Assembly (NCBI GenBank): GCA_030141605.1 | Contig: JAQGDQ010000156.1 | Coordinates: 1 to 64,000 of the forward strand | DNA: 64,000 nt | Reading direction: 5' to 3' | Origin: Tubiluchus corallicola | Taxonomy: Eukaryota > Priapulida > Priapulimorpha > Priapulimorphida > Tubiluchidae | In this document: positions 11,076-23,929 of the stretch, piece by piece | How the letters are laid out: every line of letters begins with the position of its first letter | Position numbering within the stretch: position 1 is the stretch's first letter | Translations under genes and position numbers: made by a program | Notes under the pieces: generated by a model | The model's input: the letters and a program-made list of their open reading frames with translations, nothing else | What the model was told of the DNA's origin: nothing | The model's database searches: none

Positions 11076-12700
11076 TCGGATATCAATACATGCGTGGTGC
11101 TTCGAAATGAATTTAATTGTTTTTAATTGCGTTAACAATGAAACAACTTACAAAAATGACTGAATTGAATAAACAAAACATGCATAAAAACAGAGATAAC
11201 GATAAGCGTTACTCCACGACTTACAAACCCAAAAACACATGGATTAATATTGAAAGGAAACAGAACAAATTACATTACAAAATACTCAATCAAAAAATGT
11301 TGAATGGATTAAGCATGTACATCTAACAGCATTCTAGCTGAATAGTACTACAAAAACTTACTGTTGTACTTTACTTTTTCGATGAATGTATGGCTTCTAA
11401 AACCTCACCACTACCGATAACACTCATCAAACTTGAATTCGCTAGAATCAGAAGACCATCCATTGATTAATAGCCAATCATCAGACATCAAAGAAATAGG
11501 TAAATGGGCAAAAGTATGGATTTATATTGCATTTGGCTAATTGCAAGTTTTTATATTAGACCAGTGCATTGGTCATAGCTGTCAGTACTGGATGAAATTA
11601 GCTATGCCAATAGGCAAACTTGGCTAAGGCGCCAAATTCTAAAAAAAGTTTGGCATAAATAATAATCTTAGTGCACGTGTAACTGCTTAAGTACACAAAC
11701 GCCACATTGTACGCCTCGCTAACACGGAATTGCCTTCCCGCAACAAAACACATTACGTCATTTCAGGCAGGCGCTACTTACGCCTTACTTTGCTTTTGCA
11801 TTACTGTAGTATTACTGTGGTATTTGAACGTTTTTGTAATACTTAGGTAGTGTAGTATCTGTAATGTTTTATATTTATGGTGTTTATTTGAAGCGATATA
11901 CATGTATGTGGACATACGACATATGGCCTATTACTTTACATATAAACACAAATTATTGTATTGTTCGAATGTTTAATTGTACCATGAGATGTTTTTGTGT
12001 CTATTTGAAGATACATGTATTAATTACGTCTGTGATATGTATTATTTTATATGAGATTATATTTGTAAAAGAGTGTTTTAGTTTTTTCAGATAGGAGTAT
12101 TCTACTGTAGATAATATCTTTTTACTTTATTTTACTTTACATAGTTTTAATTTTTTGCACCACATGCATTTGCCTATTAGCTGTGTAGCCCAGCAAACCC
12201 TGAATGATATGTCGCATTGTATAATGTATACTATCATTGTTTTATGGCAAATAAAGATATTTATATATATTATATATACATTTATATTTGTGCATTGTTT
12301 ATGTAGTTTACGTAAAGCAACAGAGCAAAGTAACCATTAATAGCAGCAAATCTTTCCGTTCATAAAAATGGTTCTTGCAATAGCAATTATAAGTTTATAA
12401 GAGATGAACTTATAAGAAATCTAAGCCCTCGGGCGGTTAATACTGACTGGAAACGAATTTAAAAAAGGGTGGCTGACACTAGACAGCAAAAAGATTCAAC
12501 AAAAAGCTTTTCAAACAGACCGGAGTTATGATTGTCAAGCTATAATGTTGAAGTTATAGCATCAGTGTACTTCAAAAAGTAGTTTGGGTTTTAAAAATTT
12601 TCAGATGCAAAGGCTGAGAGAAAAACTAACCAAGACTATGAACTGTACATTAAGAACGTGCAGCTGAAATTCAAATTGGAGAATTTTTGATTACTCCTAG
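11076..12700. other. No gene seen
   Basis: AT-rich sequence without recognisable coding motifs, splice-bounded exons or clear transposon ends. Short open frames near 11117-11326, 11864-12094 and 12155-12340 have low-complexity or hydrophobic translations and no supporting signals. Confidence 0.5.
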
Positions 12701-12702
12701 AG

Positions 12703-13970
12703 ACAGTGCGATACGGTTGGCAGTGCGATACGGTACGAAAAAATACCGTACTTCGTACCTTTACAAAATACCGTACCGTAATTCCGTGTCATACCTGCAA
12801 AATTGAATCGTACTGTACTAGTACGATAAAAATTAATTGCGTACCGTAAGTCCGTACCAAATTCTGTACCAAGTTCATGTTGGATCCATTATGAGAGTCA
12901 TAAAAATTAATTGTAAACTCGATTAACATATCAATTCCATTCTATTTATGCACCATTTCATACCGTTCAGTTTGAAATTCCATACCATTTACTTTAGGCA
13001 ACAAAAGTTACATAACTATGCACGAGATATAAATTTACTTTAAGCTTAATTAATAATTATTTGGCAGACACGACCACTGTGTAGTTGTCTTAAATTACTT
13101 GCTCACTAGTGACAAACTTCTAGTGTTAATTCACATTTAATGTCTGGCCTAAAACACCTGTAACTATAACCATAATCATAATACAACGCTAGTTAATACT
13201 AGAAGTTATATGTTGCTTTTATAGAAAAATGTAGAACGCTCTTCAAGTTAGGAAACAATCTAGCATAAACCTGCCTTAAGTTTGATAACTTTACCTGCAA
13301 ATAAATTGTTTAGATGCATAAAAATACCTAGTTATTAAATGCTGTGGCCACGCAGGTTAATAATGCCGGTGCGTCTCGAATTTCTTTTGCCCGCAAAGCA
13401 AACATTCAACTCAGGTGATATGCAGTTAATAAATCGTCGCTGTTTTGCATAGATCGGCAAAGTTCTAAACGTTCCTCGTTAAAGACATACATTTTGAAAT
13501 GTTTTTGTTTCAACAGAATCTGCGGTACTTAAGATGTTCAGTATATTTCTATACAAAGCGTTAACAGTCAGAAATAGCAGTTAAAATATCGTTGTTACAT
13601 GAATAGATGTGAAACATGGGATACAATACCTGACGTTATTTACGGGAAATGACAACCTGGGACTTCTAAACAACTGTCGGCTTCTGCACCAAAAACGAAC
13701 CAATGTAGCAGCATAAGCTGTTTTGTTTTCGTGTGCTCTGAGTTAATTAGGGAGAACAATAAGTCGCACTCATGAGTATAACAAGTCGTCACGCTAAGTT
13801 GTTACAAGAAGCTGAGTAAGAATAGTACAAAAAAGTACAGGAAAGGTACGAAAAAATACCATAATTTCTTACCGTACCGTGCTGTACTGTTGGAAAAATA
13901 TCGTACCGTAGTTTGGAAACAAACTATACTTTTAAGAAATTTTATTTCGTACCGTACCGTACAGCCAGCC
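12703..13970. mobile_element. Candidate non-autonomous DNA transposon with TACGGTAC subterminal repeats
   Basis: The left end (CAGTGCGATACGGTACGAAA near 12721) and the reversed right end (CTGTACGGTACGGTACGAAA near 13965) are alike. Both ends carry clusters of short TACCGTAC/GTACGGTA motifs. The interior of about 1 kb encodes nothing recognisable. The CAG start and subterminal repeats recall hAT elements, but I could not find a convincing target duplication. Confidence 0.45.
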
Positions 13971-16630
13971 TTGCTAGATATCTTGCTAGGACAATGGAAT
14001 CATAAATTCAATTTCAAGTCAGAATCTTAATTTACAATATATGTATAAGCCGTACGGGCACCATTATAATTGTAGTATATACAAAAAAATCAATTTTGTG
14101 GGTTTTTTTGGCCAGTGGGTGGGCATCATGGAAAAAAGGATTGCGGAGAGTGGGGTGTGCTAAAAGTAACTTTACCCTAGGGGCTAGGGTGTGAAATATC
14201 TATAGTTATCTGACCAATATATAATAATTAATCTGTTCAAATCGGTAAGAATAATAATATGGCTACATTTAAGTGACACTGTTAATTTACTATTGCATGA
14301 ATACTACGCAGTAAAATACCCCAATTGCTTCTATTTTCGCATCTCAGGCTTATGATATTTTAAATAAAATGGATAAGAGTAAACGAATTTTAACAGACAT
14401 TTTAATAATGTCACGAGAAATTTCAACTGAGTAGGATATAACATAAACGAGAAATGCACTACTAGTGCTACAATACTTCGCCCATAATGAACAGCAAAAT
14501 AGCCAATAAAAATCATTAATAATTCCTTCTTCCATCAACAAAGGTGCTTTTCCTCTTCTGCTGTCCCGCTCCTTTTCTCTTTTTTTTAAAGAAAAAGGGC
14601 CTGTCTCTAATTTTCAATGTTACTTACACGTCGCTTGCAGCAAGAGTTGCAAAGTCTGCTTCATAACTTTTTAAGATACTCTTAATTTTAAAATGCTTTG
14701 TTCTAATTGTGACCATTTACGAATTTTGTGTTTTTTTTCCGTTTGCAAGTTTAGTTTAAAGTCTAATGTTTATTTATTTTAATAGGGTAAAATCCACATA
14801 AACTGGCGCTCTAGCGCTGCACAGAGAAAAATGCGTAAAACTAATACTAAAATAGCGATTTTAAACAGCTAAATAACACAAACTTCACGTCGAAAATTTA
14901 AAATGTATTAAATAAAATATTACAAAACTTATTCCTTCGTAAAATAGTTAATCAGTCCGTTAGAAAAAACAGTTCACTCCATATTAAAATGCCTTACGAT
15001 ACGTGAGCAACAAAGTAAAAATTTCCATATTTCAGTTGCAATTATATCAATAAAATTCAATTTGGTTATAGACAGACAAATTGTAATCAGCAACATGTTT
15101 GCATGAATAAATGTATATTTAAAAATGTCTGAATGTTTCAAAATTTTCACGAAACCGCCGCACTATTATAGCGGGGAAAATTCTACAAAGCTTTTAAGAT
15201 GTACGGCTGTGTGCACCTATTGCGGTGTAGGGCTATTTTAATGCGGCGTAAAAAAACAATATTATCACCACCATACTTACGCTTGCAAGCTTCGGCAGAA
15301 CTTTGCACAAGACTTGGTGTTGCGTTTTGTTCACTAAAAATAGTAATGACAATGACACTACATTGCGCGCGACATCTGACTTTTTATTAACCTGGTATTT
15401 ATTATTCTTCGCTGGTGGCACGATCTTTACGAACTTTCTAGAAACTAGTCTCCGATAAAAGGTTATTGAAATTTCCGAATTTCACTTTTACGTGTCACGT
15501 GACTTACGTTAGTTATGTCGCAGAAAGAGTGTCTATCATTCAATTGGTCAATTTTGCGAGAGAAGTACTGTTCTCAAATAGTAACATTGCAATCTTTTTA
15601 AGAGGTATAACCTAGTCTAAGGCATAAGATAAACGATTAATCTTGAGACCTCCAAAATAGGTAATGCAAATTGGTAAATATTTGGCAAATAGATGTAACT
15701 ACTCCATAACTGAATTTCTTGCCGGTTTCGAACAAAACTGTTCATTGTCAAGGCATTTAAAACAACGAAATTTACCAGAATTTAGAAACAACATCGAAAT
15801 GCAATTCAGTTGTTAGATAGCCCAAAGATATAACATTATATAGATAATATACATTATGCAGCATAGGTTCATACCAATCAAGATATGTAATCTGCAAGGT
15901 AAATTGTTAAATTATCTATCTATGTAATCTATGAGTACGGAAAGAAGTATACAAAATGTATATATAATATGTAAATATACAAAACACCAATAATACTTGA
16001 AAAGCGTTTCTGCTAGTTAAATAATAGATTAAAATCATAATTAACGGCGGGCGAGCCCAACTATTGATCACAAACGAACATAATTTTCAACAGCAAAAAT
16101 ATTCCACGAGCATGTTGCACGTGTTTGCGAAATAAGAAATGCAAGTATAGTATTACTGTAAGAGATTCAGTGTGTTTTAATAAAACTCGGGAAGTTTTAA
16201 GATAAAAATTCAAATTCTAAATTTTCCACTGTGCTCACGCATGAGCTGTCGAACGTGTGCAGTGCGTCAGAAACGAACACATCTGAACTGAAAGGTACAA
16301 CACCTGCATTTCTGTGCAACGCGTTTTCGAAACGCAGGCGCTAGTGCCCGTCTAACTAGAGAACGGCTAAATACATGTAACAGCGAAGAACTAGTGGCGC
16401 GAACATGAAATTGAATTTGTGCGGTAATAATACTTTCACGTAAGGCACTCGAGAAAAAATAGTATGTTTCCTTTCAATATTTTAAAGGGTAGATCGTATT
16501 TTACATGAGACAAAATAACTCCATGATTTACACCAATATCAGTAGCACTGAGGACTGAGGAGTTATTTTAATAACAAGCTAAATGCTAGCTAATAAGTGA
16601 TGTACACCTGCTAATAACTACCGCCTGCCT
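13971..16630. other. No gene seen
   Basis: AT-rich, probably intronic or intergenic sequence between the collagen-like genes. Minus-strand frames at 14331-14541 and 15233-15421 lack family motifs and consistent splice signals. Confidence 0.45.
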
Positions 16631-16639
16631 TCAACTACC

Positions 16640-16925
16640 TACTAACAAATTCAGAGGTGTCACTCACCTCTGAATTTACTTGTTCTCCGAAGTGGCATAC
16701 CCTCAAGGTAGGCAAAATATATTTAATAAACACTATAATACTTTTCAAATATTTCAAAGCCAGTGACATTTTTAACCTTGAGGATAAACGTGTAAGATAT
16801 TTATAACTTTCTTCTGTTCTTATCTTCCTGTTTAAACTCGTTGTAGCCTTTAACTTGAACTTTTCCCTAAAGGTTGTTCGCTGTATTATCGCACCACAGT
16901 TAAATTTACTGATTCTGATCATTCC
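16640..16925 (-). other. Possible upstream exon region of collagen gene 1
   Basis: An open minus-strand frame contains a basic segment (RKIRTEESYKYLTRLSSR) followed by GTTAAAAATGTC. The stretch near 16755-16860 resembles 28181-28260, at a comparable position upstream of the second collagen gene, where the potential donor is GTAAAAATGTC. The similarity suggests duplicated exons or conserved intron sequence. The splice phase does not directly join the phase-1 collagen exon, so the assignment stays open. Confidence 0.25.
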
Positions 16926-17036
16926 TTCAGATTGTCAGGTGCCCAGGGGCTCATGAATTTAGGGGGCCCACAAGCCAAACGAAGGGAAAAACGAGGGCGT
17001 ACCTTGAGTAAGGCAAACAAAATAAAATGTTTATTT

Positions 17037-17420
17037 TACACTAATTAAACTCAAATGACATCACACACTAATAACAAAAAACACAAACAACTGCAAATAT
17101 GTGTACATTGTACAGTACACTAATTAAACTCAAATGACATCACACACTAATAACAAAAAACACAAACAACTGCAAATATGTGTACATTGTACAGTACACT
17201 AATTAAACTCAAATGACATCACACACTAATAACAAAAACACAAACAACTGCAAATATGTGTACATTGTACAGTACACTAATTAAACTCAAATGACATCAC
17301 ACACAAATAACAAAAAACACAAACAACTGCAAATATGTGTACATTGTACAGTACACTAATAAAACTCAAATGACATCACACACTAATAACAAAAAACACA
17401 AACAACTGCAAATCACACAA
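17037..17420. repeat. 79-bp tandem array, five copies
   Basis: The unit begins TACACTAATTAAACTCAAAT and ends near TGTGTACATTGTACAG, in about five head-to-tail copies of 78-79 bp. Copies are almost identical, which implies recent expansion or strong homogenisation. Confidence 0.93.
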
Positions 17421-17939
17421 TGTACAACGACGCACACACGAAAAATATTACCACCAAAGAAAAAGGGTCGTCAGGTGAGTCACCGGGAAAGAGTCAGATT
17501 TCGGTCCCTACTCACTATCTTCAAACTCTCACGCTGGGGACCCAGTCACATTGACTGACCGACATTAGATGTTAAAGTGATAACTACAGATAGAACGCAT
17601 AATACCATAATACACATAATACGCGACTTTAAGTAATTTCAAATATTCATAAGTATACTTAGTTAAAAATTCTATAGTTCTGTATCGCTGACTTGCTAGT
17701 GTCCAGAAAGTAAGTTTGTGGAATTTTCATTTCTATCCAGCAATATACTATTTGAATGAAATTTCAGGCAAACACTAACATTTACCGGACGAAGTACATT
17801 TCACTTGTAAATTATAACAATTATGTGCAAACATAGCGAAATTTTATTGAATCGATTGATAGGTATGAGTTATTAATTTCTGTTCTGCATGTCAGTGTGC
17901 AAATCTAGCAGCTCTCTATCGGGCACCCCTTCTGCGTTT

Positions 17940-19120
17940 GTAGCACTGCCACTACTGTCAGGTTCTAATGCTGCCACGACTGTCGGGTTCTAGCGCTGCC
18001 ACGACTGTCGGGTTCTAACGCTGCCACGACTGTCAGGTTCTAGCGCTGCCACGACTGTCAGGTTCTAACGCTGCCACGACTGTCGGGTTCTAGCGCTGCC
18101 ACGACTGTCAGGTTGTAGCGCTGCCACGACTGTCAGGTTCTAACGCTGCCACGACTGTCAGGTTCTAACGCTGCCACGACTGTCGGGTTCTAGCGCTGCC
18201 ACGACTGTCGGGTTCTAGCGCTGCCACGACTGTCAGGTTGTAGCGCTGCCACGACTGTCAGGTTCTAACGCTGCCACGACTGTCGGGTTCTAGCGCTGCC
18301 ACGACTGTCGGGTTCTAACGCTGCCACGACTGTCAGGTTCTAGCGCTGCCACGACTGTCAGGTTCTAGCGCTGCCACGACTGTCAGGTTCTAACGCTGCC
18401 ACAACTGTCGGGTTCTAGCGCTGCCACGACTGTCGGGTTCTAGCGCTGCCACGACTGTCGGGTTCTAGCGCTGCCAAGACTGTCAGGTTCTAACACTGCC
18501 ACGACTGTCGGGTTCTAGCGCTGCCACGACTGTCGGGTTCTAGCGCTGCCACGACTGTCAGGTTCTAACACTGCCACGACTTTCGGGTTCTAGCGCTGCC
18601 ACGACTGTCGGGTTCTAGCGCTGCCACGACTGTCAGGTTGTAGCGCTGCCACGACTGTCGGGTTCTAGCGCTGCCACGACTGTCAGGTTCTAACACTGCC
18701 ACGACTGTCGGGTTCTAGCGCTGCCACGACTGTCGGGTTCTAGCGCTGCCACGACTGTCAGGTTGTAGCGCTGCCACGACTGTCGGGTTCTAACGCTGCC
18801 ACGACTGTCAGGTTTTAGCGCTGCCACGACTGTCGGGTTCTAGCGCTGCCACGACTGTCGGGTTCTAGCGCTGCCACGACTGTCGGGTTCTAGCGCTGCC
18901 ACGACTGTCAGGTTGTAGCGCTGCCACGACTGTCAGGTTCTAACGCTGCCACGACTGTCAGGTTCTAGCGCTGCCACGACTGTCGGGTTCTAGCGCTGCC
19001 ACGACTGTCGGGTTCTAGCGCTGCCACGACTGTCGGGTTCTAGCGCTGCCACGACTGTCAGGTTCTAGCGCTGCCACGACTGTCAGGTTCTAGCGCTGCC
19101 ACGACTGTCAGGTTCTAGCG
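17940..19120. repeat. 25-bp minisatellite, about 46 copies
   Basis: The unit is GGGTTCTAGCGCTGCCACGA plus CTGTC. Recurrent variants occur at a few fixed sites (A/G at the first base, TTC/TTG/TTT, TAG/TAA, CGC/CAC). The array is GC-rich against an AT-rich background. Since 25 is not a multiple of three, it is unlikely to be coding. Confidence 0.96.
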
Positions 19121-19649
19121 GAAAAAGAATGAAATTATTGCTGTTCCTTTGCCTTTGAATTACTGGAAATAAAATCGTTATATTTGTACAAAAGCTATCT
19201 TACTAGAGCCAGTCTCAGGCTCAAATATGTAGTAAGGATTTTATCTGAAATGTTTTTGTGAGTTACAATAGTAATATAAAGGCAATCATAATTATCATTG
19301 CAAAATGTTCAAAAATTTCAGAACAAAATTCATAACTTCTAACATAGTTTTCATGAAATTTACCTATATGCAATTTACATTTATTACTGTACATGTTTTA
19401 AGCCAGAATTAAAGGGAATATAGTTTTTCCCACAAATAAATGCACTGTAGGAAAGGGGCATAGTTTGTCCCCGCTAGGAATGTTATAAGATTTCCCAAAA
19501 TGATATACTGAAATTTGTTATTGTTGTGAAGTGTACTAATGTCGTACAAAATATCGTGTACTAATGACGTGTAGTGTATATTAGTCTTGTGTACTAGTCA
19601 GCTTTGTTTAATTTTAAATTAATGCCGTGTCCGTCTGTGTAATATTATC

Positions 19650-19857
19650 AGTCAGCCTTTTATTTACGTAACTTTATATCTGTGATATGTCTTACTATAT
19701 TCAAATTTTATTTACGTGCAGAACAACTCCCTGCAAACAGAGAGACACCTGTTTGTTTATATTTGTTTTTTAAATAAAGAATTATAATAATAATAATAAC
19801 GATGATGACGACGATGACGATGACGACGACGACGACGACGACGACGATGATGATAAC
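19650..19857 (+). mobile_element. LINE-type 3' tail with (GAT/GAC)n microsatellite
   Basis: The landmarks CCCTGCAAACAGAGAGAC and TTAAATAAAGAATTATAATAATAATAA resemble the 3' tail at 2790-2860. The tail passes directly into a GATGACGACG trinucleotide tract. No RT coding sequence remains. Confidence 0.5.
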
Positions 19858-20122
19858 ATGTTAAACATCAGTTCTAAGTTAATTAGCAATTTACTATATA
19901 TCGTTTATATATTTCGATATATATATTTATTTTCGGATATATATAATCTTTTTATATATTTAGTGATTATAACGAATTATACATACATATTTTCTTTTAT
20001 ATATCCGCGATTTTCGATATACCTTATCGAAAATCGTATATATATTATATTATATATACACACATATATATATATGTGTGTGTGTATATAATATGTATAT
20101 TTCTATATATATATAGGAATAT

Positions 20123-20284
<162 letters not shown>

Positions 20285-20613
20285 TATGTATATGTATATA
20301 CTTTTTGTGCACTTTTTGTATATACACACATATATATATATATACATGCGTGTGTGTGTACTTGTAATTATGTTAAAACTTTGCCTGCAACTAGAAGCCC
20401 ATTTATGCGAAATACTTATTTTATATTAAAATAAAAAACATTAATCATCATCATTAGTATGCGAGGTAACATTGATTGGAAGTTTGCTTTTCTAATTTCA
20501 AAGCATTTATATGCATGGCTTCCTTTTCAATACTTCACATTGAAACACCAATACCAATTACCATTACCAATATTAAACTTCGTGCTGCAAATACATGCAA
20601 TGTAATAACCATA

Positions 20614-21101
20614 TTATTTATTAAATGGATATTCCTGTCCATGTGTCCTTCTTTGGTTACGCAGTCGTCTGCGATGCTTGTGAACTTCATCGTTTAAATA
20701 CTTAATATTGGAAAGTTCTTCGACTCTGCCTGGAGTACTGCGACCAATCATGTTGATTGAGAAATGAGAACTAGGCCTCTGTTCTTGTGGCCAAGGCTGC
20801 TGATGCTGCCGATGCTGCTGATCCTGCTGATGCTGCTGATGCTGCTGATGCTGCTGATCCTGCCGATGCTGCTGATGCTGCTGATGCGGCTGATGGACGG
20901 TTTCGTCCGGTAATAGAGGCCTCGGTTCTTGTGGCCAAGGCTGCTGATGCTGCTGATGCTGCTGATCCTGCCGATGCTGCTGATGCTGCTGATGCTGCTG
21001 ATGCGGCTGATACGGCTGATGCGGCTGATGCCGTTGATGCTGCTGATGCTGCTGATGCGGCTGATAGATGGTTTCGTCCGGTAATGGGCAATAACATTTA
21101 C
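20614..21101 (-). CDS. Collagen-like gene 2, C-terminal coding exon with His/Gln repeats
   Basis: This terminal exon is the paralogue of 3870-4108. The acceptor TTTTTAG ends at 21102 and the exon opens with GTAAATG, completing a split Gly codon to give PGKCYC. About 160 residues follow, including two long blocks of HQQ/HQP tripeptides, each introduced by LPDET and closed by PWPQE. The block therefore arose by internal duplication of a segment of about 60 residues. The exon finishes with the shared module STPGRVEE and KYLNDEVHKHRRRLRNQR, then a short tail to the stop. The His/Gln blocks are absent from gene 1 and come from a 9-bp CAG/CAT-type repeat that expanded in frame. Confidence 0.85.
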
Positions 21102-22176
21102 CTAAAAACACAAAATCAGTAATTTGCTAAAATGGTTTACTTAAAAAGTCCAGCCTGCCCTGTGAGACAAAGGAAAAAATAAGCGGGCTCTTCGGTTTAC
21201 GGTTTAGTTGCCTAACATCTTTCTACATTTCAGTACTTTTTTCACAGTCTGCAAGTGACTGTAGAATTTTTGCTGGGTGGGTGAGGTGAAGTAGCAACGC
21301 ACGTTGGCATGATGGGGTAGTTTTGAAAATTAGACTCCCCGGAAAACAATTAATCAAAACTTTTCTTTCTGGTGTTTCCCTTTGGCTCCATTTTTACGAT
21401 GCAATGAGTTAGCATACGCAGGTTCATCAAATTTGATGCCTTTGCACCTTTGAAAATGGCTTCTAGACCATTTTACGCCTCGGGAGATTTTAGAAAATAT
21501 AAATATCACTCCGGATATCCAACCAATTCTAACCAACTCTCGAGTTTGCCTACACTGCAAATCTAGTCTATAATAGCAGGGGACTTAGTCTCGACTTTAA
21601 AGTTTATCATTTCCTTTTACTGAATTTTGAGCTAAAATCTTGTCATATTATTTGACTTTGTTATCCAACATCTAAGTGTTCGCCAAATTTTGTTAGTTTT
21701 CTACTTTGAAACCTACTGCGGTTTCTCTGGATAGATTTTTCCATGTTGCTCTGTAGTTGTAGGTTATCAGTTGACGGTGGAATGTCTTGACATGTCAAAA
21801 CATCTTGAAAAGCACATGTTGTTCAACAAATTCGTTCCCCGTCAAAAATAATTTTTGTATAAAATTGGTTAAAAGTTGAACTCACAGCTTTCTGTTCGTC
21901 GCTGACTATCAAAAATAGCTTGAAATAAAAATTTTAACAGTTTGGAAAATAAGAATTCACTGAATTTTTACTTATAAGAGATTCTTATAATTTTTCTGAT
22001 AAGAAACATAAATACATTGATTTGCTGCCATGTGAACTATGGCTACTATGTGACTTAATATTACTGATACTACTATGTTTGTTAATATAACATTTATTAC
22101 ACTATTATTGCTGTAACACAATGTCGTCTTCTTTAATTATGTTCATAAACACTAAACATGAACGCATACTACTTAC
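21102..22176 (-). other. Intron of collagen-like gene 2
   Basis: A phase-1 GT-AG intron of about 1.07 kb between the Gly-X-Y exon and the terminal exon. Its 5' end matches the start of the gene 1 intron (GTAAGTAGTATGCGTTCATG against GTAAGTAGCATGCATTTATG). It lacks the minisatellite and MITE that enlarge the gene 1 intron. Confidence 0.75.
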
Positions 22177-22680
22177 CAGGTGGGCCTGGTAATCCACGTG
22201 GACCACGTAAACCAGGGCGACCGTTAGAACCAGGATCTCCACTAGAGCCTGAAGGACCACCCGGACCTGATGGTCCTGGAGAACCAATACCTGAAGGCCC
22301 GGAAGGACCAGGAGGACCACTTGGACCAGATGGTCCTACTGGACCAGGTGGACCCGATTGGCCAGATGGCCCAGATGGACCAGTTGCACCAACTTGGCCT
22401 GAGGGGCCAGATGGACCTGAAGGTCCCGATGGACCTGTTGCACCAGATGGCCCTGATGGACCAGACGGCCCTGTTAGACCAGATGGACCGGAAGAGCCAG
22501 TTGCACCAACTGGGCCTGAAGGACCAGAAGGACCAGTAGGCCCTGATGGACCTGTTGCACCAGAAGGACCTGATGGGCCTGAAGGACCAGGATCGCCGGG
22601 AAGGCCAGAAGGACCGGAAGGACCAGAAGGACCAGGCGGACCACTAGGACCAGACGGACAAGGATGACAGTCTTCCTCCT
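22177..22680 (-). CDS. Collagen-like gene 2, Gly-X-Y exon (168 codons)
   Basis: This internal exon of 504 nt has phase 1 at both ends: acceptor TTTTATTTTGCAG before 22680 and donor CCTG|GTAAGT at 22177/22176. It opens with [13 protein letters not shown] and ends with [13 protein letters not shown], joining KCYC in the next exon. As in gene 1, cysteine pairs bracket a GPS-dominated triple-helical stretch. The domain is four times shorter because the 42-residue internal repeats of gene 1 are missing. Coding strand, exon phases, flanking intron sequence and downstream exon all match gene 1, so this is a tandem duplicate about 14 kb away. Confidence 0.92.
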
Positions 22681-23036
22681 CTGCAAAATAAAACAATTGC
22701 TTGTAAAGTAGTTATTGCACTAATCATTGTAATATAACAGCTTTTCTCGCGATATCTATAATAATTCTTGAACGAAACAGAAAAGAGTTTAATTTAGCCT
22801 CAAATAATTTTTGATTATGGCCTTCTCTGTAGCATCTAATAAGTTCTTGCACAAAAATTATGACTAAGAAAATGTGTAAAATGTGTTTAAGTTGCCAAAA
22901 CTTCCTGCATTCCTTTTTGTGCAGGCACTGTTGACTAGGTTTCGTTAAACAATAAAATCTAGCTTTATGGATTAAAAACTGCGCTACCCGTCGCTCTAAC
23001 AAACACACATAGTCAGTTATCAATAAAACCTTCATC

Positions 23037-23064
23037 ATTATGATCATCATAGTTATCATCATCA

Positions 23065-23103
<39 letters not shown>

Positions 23104-23193
23104 GCATCATTGTCATCGTCGTCATCAACACCACCATCACAATTCGACATCATCATCATCCGACATCACCGTCGTCATTATCATCATCGTTGC
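23037..23193. repeat. (ATC/GTC)n compound microsatellite
   Basis: CAT/CGT-type trinucleotide runs upstream of the gene 2 collagen exon, in the position corresponding to 8965-9127 in gene 1. Confidence 0.9.
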
Positions 23194-23224
23194 TTAATTT
23201 GCCTTTATATTGGACTGCTGTCCG

Positions 23225-23615
23225 CTTTTAACGGAGTCAGGACGGATGGCACCGCGGCCCACACCGTGCGGCATGTCTCAATTTAGTCGTTCAACGCCTT
23301 AGCCAAAACAGAGCCCGAATAATAGAGTCGAAATGACAATTTATTACTAAATATTACACCCCCAATAAGGAACAAACAGCTTACCTAGAAGAACGGAGTT
23401 TGCGGCAAAGCCTGTGAAATGTGAACAGAGCTGCAATGAAAGACACGACCACTGACATGGGTCTACAGCAGACCTTCCCTTTTTATAAGCTCAGGTCTGC
23501 ACGTGACTAGTGGCTTTTACTAACACAAGGTCAGAATACGAGTCTGTGCTAGATAAAGTCACGTTCACACGCACACCTGAGAAGTCTACTGTATTCCCCT
23601 GCCAGCATTACATTT
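23225..23615 (-). mobile_element. Possible solo LTR
   Basis: On the minus strand the segment starts TGTAATGCTGGCAGGGG. It carries a TATA-like box (TTATAAAAAGGG near 23478-23490), then an AATAAA-type signal (GTAATAAATTG) and a moderately GC-rich tail. This is the usual layout of a retrotransposon LTR. No internal gag/pol sequence or second LTR is visible, and the right boundary and target duplication are uncertain. Confidence 0.35.
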
Positions 23616-23929
23616 CATTTCACCACAGCCCTGTAGTACAATACGTTCTGTTTGTAAATTAGATTAGTTCCTTTTTACGACATTCTTTCTCCCTTGCTTG
23701 CAATTTTGCTTCTCCAAAATTATGTTTTAACGGGTTAAAGTTTCCTCGCTTTTCTATTTGATACTTATGAGTTCTTCATAAGTATCTGCTTTTCTTTTTA
23801 TTGAGCTTCGTAATTAACTTTTTGTATTTTTTACATATTTGCTTTACGTGTATTAAACCCAATGTTTGTATGGCTTTGCGTGTCTTTCTTAATTTTGTCT
23901 TCATGTGTTCATACTATCAAGTGAAAGGC

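Noticed and set aside
10592-11086. Hydrophobic nonapeptide-repeat protein (MLLYLPIIN)
   Set aside because: 27-bp AT-rich tandem array with no promoter, splice or family support.
17940-19120. CRISPR-like array
   Set aside because: Head-to-tail minisatellite with no unique spacers, in an animal nuclear genome.
20771-21122. Poly-Ala/Asp/Ser frames on both strands
   Set aside because: Alternative frames of the His/Gln-coding repeat of collagen-like gene 2.
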